Shown here one piece after another: positions 15,563-16,761 of a stretch of 16,761 bases of DNA (position 1 is the first letter of the stretch; each line of letters opens with the position of its first letter). The stretch spans positions 1 through 16,761 of the forward strand of contig DATADC010000044.1 in the NCBI GenBank assembly GCA_036258735.1, given 5' to 3'. A program made the translations under genes and the position numbers. Under the pieces are notes generated by a model that was given only the letters and a program-made list of their open reading frames with translations, did no database searches and had not been told where the DNA came from. The stretch is from JAPSGM01 sp036258735. GTDB taxonomy: Bacteria; Chloroflexota; Limnocylindria; QHBO01.

Positions 15563-15571
15563 GAGGTAGGA
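15563..15571 (+). promoter_or_regulatory. Ribosome binding site for the small membrane protein
   Basis: GAGGTAGGA lies just upstream of the ATG at 15576, with GAGG nine bases and AGGA four bases away. This supports the chosen start and contrasts with the leaderless starts on the other strand. A TTGCAC at 15532-15537 could be a -35 element but has no -10 box at normal spacing. Confidence 0.6.
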
Positions 15572-15575
15572 ACCC

Positions 15576-15908
15576 ATGACCGACGTCCGCGAGGCGGTTT
15601 CGCGCACGGAGGCCGACGTGCTCCTGCGCGACTATCACGACGCCCGACGCCGCGAGGACCAGTGGCGCATCCCGCAGATCCTGCTCGCATTGGCAACGCC
15701 CATCTTCGCCCTGATCGCCGTGGTACTCGACATCCTGAACCTGGGCAGCCCGACTGCCGCGGGGGCGCTAGCCGTCATCAGCGGAACTGCCGCCGCCCTC
15801 CTCGCCATCCAGGTATGGCGCTGGCACCGCATCGCGCTCAGCCGCGTCAACGAGTTCCGCACCAGCTACCCCGAGGACGCGGCGCTCCTGATGAAGGACC
15901 CCATCTAG
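15576..15908 (+). CDS. Small two-helix membrane protein of unknown function
   Basis: A 110-residue protein with a charged N-terminal stretch (about 1-31, rich in Arg, Asp and Glu, probably helical), two membrane helices (about 33-55 and 60-82) joined by the short loop LNLGSPT, and a basic then mixed C-terminal tail. No known motif is recognised. Support comes from a good Shine-Dalgarno, clear membrane segments and a clean stop at 15906-15908. It is the first plus-strand gene, divergent from the six-helix protein. The 85 bases after it show no clear terminator before the dehydrogenase. Confidence 0.65.
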   Translation: MTDVREAVSRTEADVLLRDYHDARRREDQWRIPQILLALATPIFALIAVVLDILNLGSPTAAGALAVISGTAAALLAIQVWRWHRIALSRVNEFRTSYPEDAALLMKDPI

Positions 15909-15993
15909 CCGCTGACCCATCCGCGGCGCTCGCGCAGCCGGACGCCCAGACGCTGCGTGGCGCGTGGCACCGCGAATGCAGCGTCCCCGCCGC

Positions 15994-16761
15994 ATGGCCC
16001 GACCCCTACGCGACCAGGTCGTCGTTATCACCGGTGCGTCACAGGGCATCGGCCGCCAGACGGCGATCGCCATGGCGAAGCAGGGCGCGTCGATCGTGGC
16101 GGCGGCGCGCAACGAGGAGGCGCTCAACGAGCTCGCTCGGCAGGTCGAACGCCTGGGCGGCACACCGGAGCCGGTCGTTGCCGACGTCGCGGAGTACGAC
16201 CAGGTCGCGAGGCTCGCCCAGCGAGCCCTGGAACGCTTCGGCCGCATCGACACCTGGGTCAACAACGCGGCCGTCAGCGTCTACGCCACGGTCGACGACC
16301 TTGAACCCGCCGAGCTGGAGCGCGTCGTCCAGGTCAACCTGCTGGGGGTGATGTACGGCTCCAAGGTCGCCGTGCAGCATATGAGGGGACGCGGCGGCGG
16401 AACCATCGTCAACGTCGGGTCGGCGCTGTCCGAGAGAGCCGTGCCGCTGCAATCGGCGTACGTGGCCACCAAGCACGGCATCCAGGGCTTCTCCGAGGCG
16501 CTTCGCCTGGAGCTGGCTCACCAGCAGGCGGGCATCGACGTGGTTTTGATCCTCCCGTCGTCCATCAACACGCCGCTGTTCACGCTGGCCCGCTCGAAGC
16601 TCGGCGTGCAGCCGGCGCCCATCCCGCCGGTGTACGAGCCATCCGTGGTCGCCGAGGCCATCTGTCACGCCGCCGAGCACGGTGGGCGCCGGCTGCACGC
16701 CGAGCTTCGAGCGGGCCAGCGTGAACAGCGGCGTGTTGATGGACGACGGGAGGATCAGGAC
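15994..16761 (+). CDS. Short-chain dehydrogenase/reductase, 3' end missing and terminal part unreliable
   Basis: An open frame of 256 codons to the window edge with no stop. It is a classical SDR: NAD(P)-binding TGASQGIG (13-20), VNNAAVS (89-95), Asn115 in VNLLGVM, catalytic Ser143, and YVATK with Tyr156 and Lys160 (Ser-Tyr spacing 13). EALRLEL and LPSSINTPLF follow as usual, then PPVYEPSVVAEAICHAAEHG (211-230), as in SDRs of about 300 or more residues. It probably oxidises or reduces an alcohol/ketone; substrate unknown. From about residue 230 the sequence is encoded by an inverted copy of 16547-16621 and becomes arginine/glutamine-rich and unlike an SDR, so that tail is probably an artefact. 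ATG 15994 is chosen because homologs start about ten residues before VITGAS; an in-frame ATG at 15976 is an alternative. No Shine-Dalgarno is evident. Confidence 0.9.
   Translation, partial: MARPLRDQVVVITGASQGIGRQTAIAMAKQGASIVAAARNEEALNELARQVERLGGTPEPVVADVAEYDQVARLAQRALERFGRIDTWVNNAAVSVYATVDDLEPAELERVVQVNLLGVMYGSKVAVQHMRGRGGGTIVNVGSALSERAVPLQSAYVATKHGIQGFSEALRLELAHQQAGIDVVLILPSSINTPLFTLARSKLGVQPAPIPPVYEPSVVAEAICHAAEHGGRRLHAELRAGQREQRRVDGRREDQD
16547..16757. repeat. 75-base exact inverted repeat at the window end (arms 16547-16621 and 16683-16757, 61-base loop)
   Basis: The reverse complement of 16683-16757 equals 16547-16621 at every base. Just outside the arms, 16758-16759 disagree with 16545-16546 (TT against CC), after which two more bases agree; just inside, 16622 disagrees. 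The first arm lies in normal SDR coding sequence, the second is that coding sequence read backwards. No transposase or recombinase accompanies it. A fold-back chimera or mis-joined contig end is the simplest explanation. Confidence 0.95.

Noticed and set aside
16039..16698. Minus-strand gene converging on the SDR, suggested by SDR-like minus-strand sequence near 16683-16761
   Set aside because: The SDR-like reading lasts only for the inverted arm and then turns into the antisense of the plus-strand gene; a fold-back explains it better.

Overview
The window is GC-rich bacterial DNA carrying 16 protein genes that I can support, two of them cut by the window edges. Positions 1 to 15421 are coded entirely on the minus strand; the last two genes, from 15576 on, are on the plus strand. 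I see no rRNA, tRNA, CRISPR array, transposase or integrase, and no gene-free stretch longer than about 160 bases. The high GC, dense overlapping genes, GTG starts, an ETF:menaquinone-oxidoreductase-type protein, and many starts with a TANNNT box 6-9 bases upstream and no Shine-Dalgarno suggest a Chloroflexota or Actinobacteria-like organism. That placement is an inference; there is no marker gene here to prove it.

Region 1 (1-7196, minus) reads in transcription order: EtfD-like membrane Fe-S oxidoreductase, Lrp/AsnC regulator, class III aminotransferase, four-helix membrane protein fused to a Rieske domain, acyl-CoA dehydrogenase, etfB, etfA (start only). Together these look like an electron route from acyl-CoA oxidation through EtfAB to a membrane quinone reductase, beside a transaminase and an amino-acid-responsive regulator. 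Degradation of an amino acid or organic acid with electron delivery to menaquinone is a reasonable reading.

Region 2 (7264-8190, minus) is a lone nucleotidyltransferase-fold protein whose active-site motif has lost one aspartate. Region 3 (8300-11602, minus) is an operon of a site-2-protease-type membrane protein with CBS domains, moeA, and a moaC-mogA fusion for molybdenum cofactor synthesis. Region 4 (11628-12707, minus) holds a DUF1461-like membrane protein and a superfamily IV holin-like (YvlD-like) membrane protein. Region 5 (12782-15421, minus) holds guanine deaminase, a GNAT acetyltransferase and an unknown six-helix membrane protein. Region 6 (15576-16761, plus) holds a small two-helix membrane protein and a short-chain dehydrogenase that runs off the end.

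Two structural observations stand out. First, at least five and perhaps six minus-strand starts (4892, 7196, 11602, 12707, 14107, 15421) share a -10-like hexamer so close to the start codon that the mRNAs would be leaderless or nearly so. Second, the last 75 bases or so are an exact inverted copy of 16547-16621 separated by a 61-base loop. This looks like a fold-back at a contig end, so the C-terminus read for the last gene should not be trusted. I did not find a clear novel defence or mobile system; the best candidate for an under-described module is the EtfD / Lrp / aminotransferase / Rieske / acyl-CoA dehydrogenase / EtfBA block.
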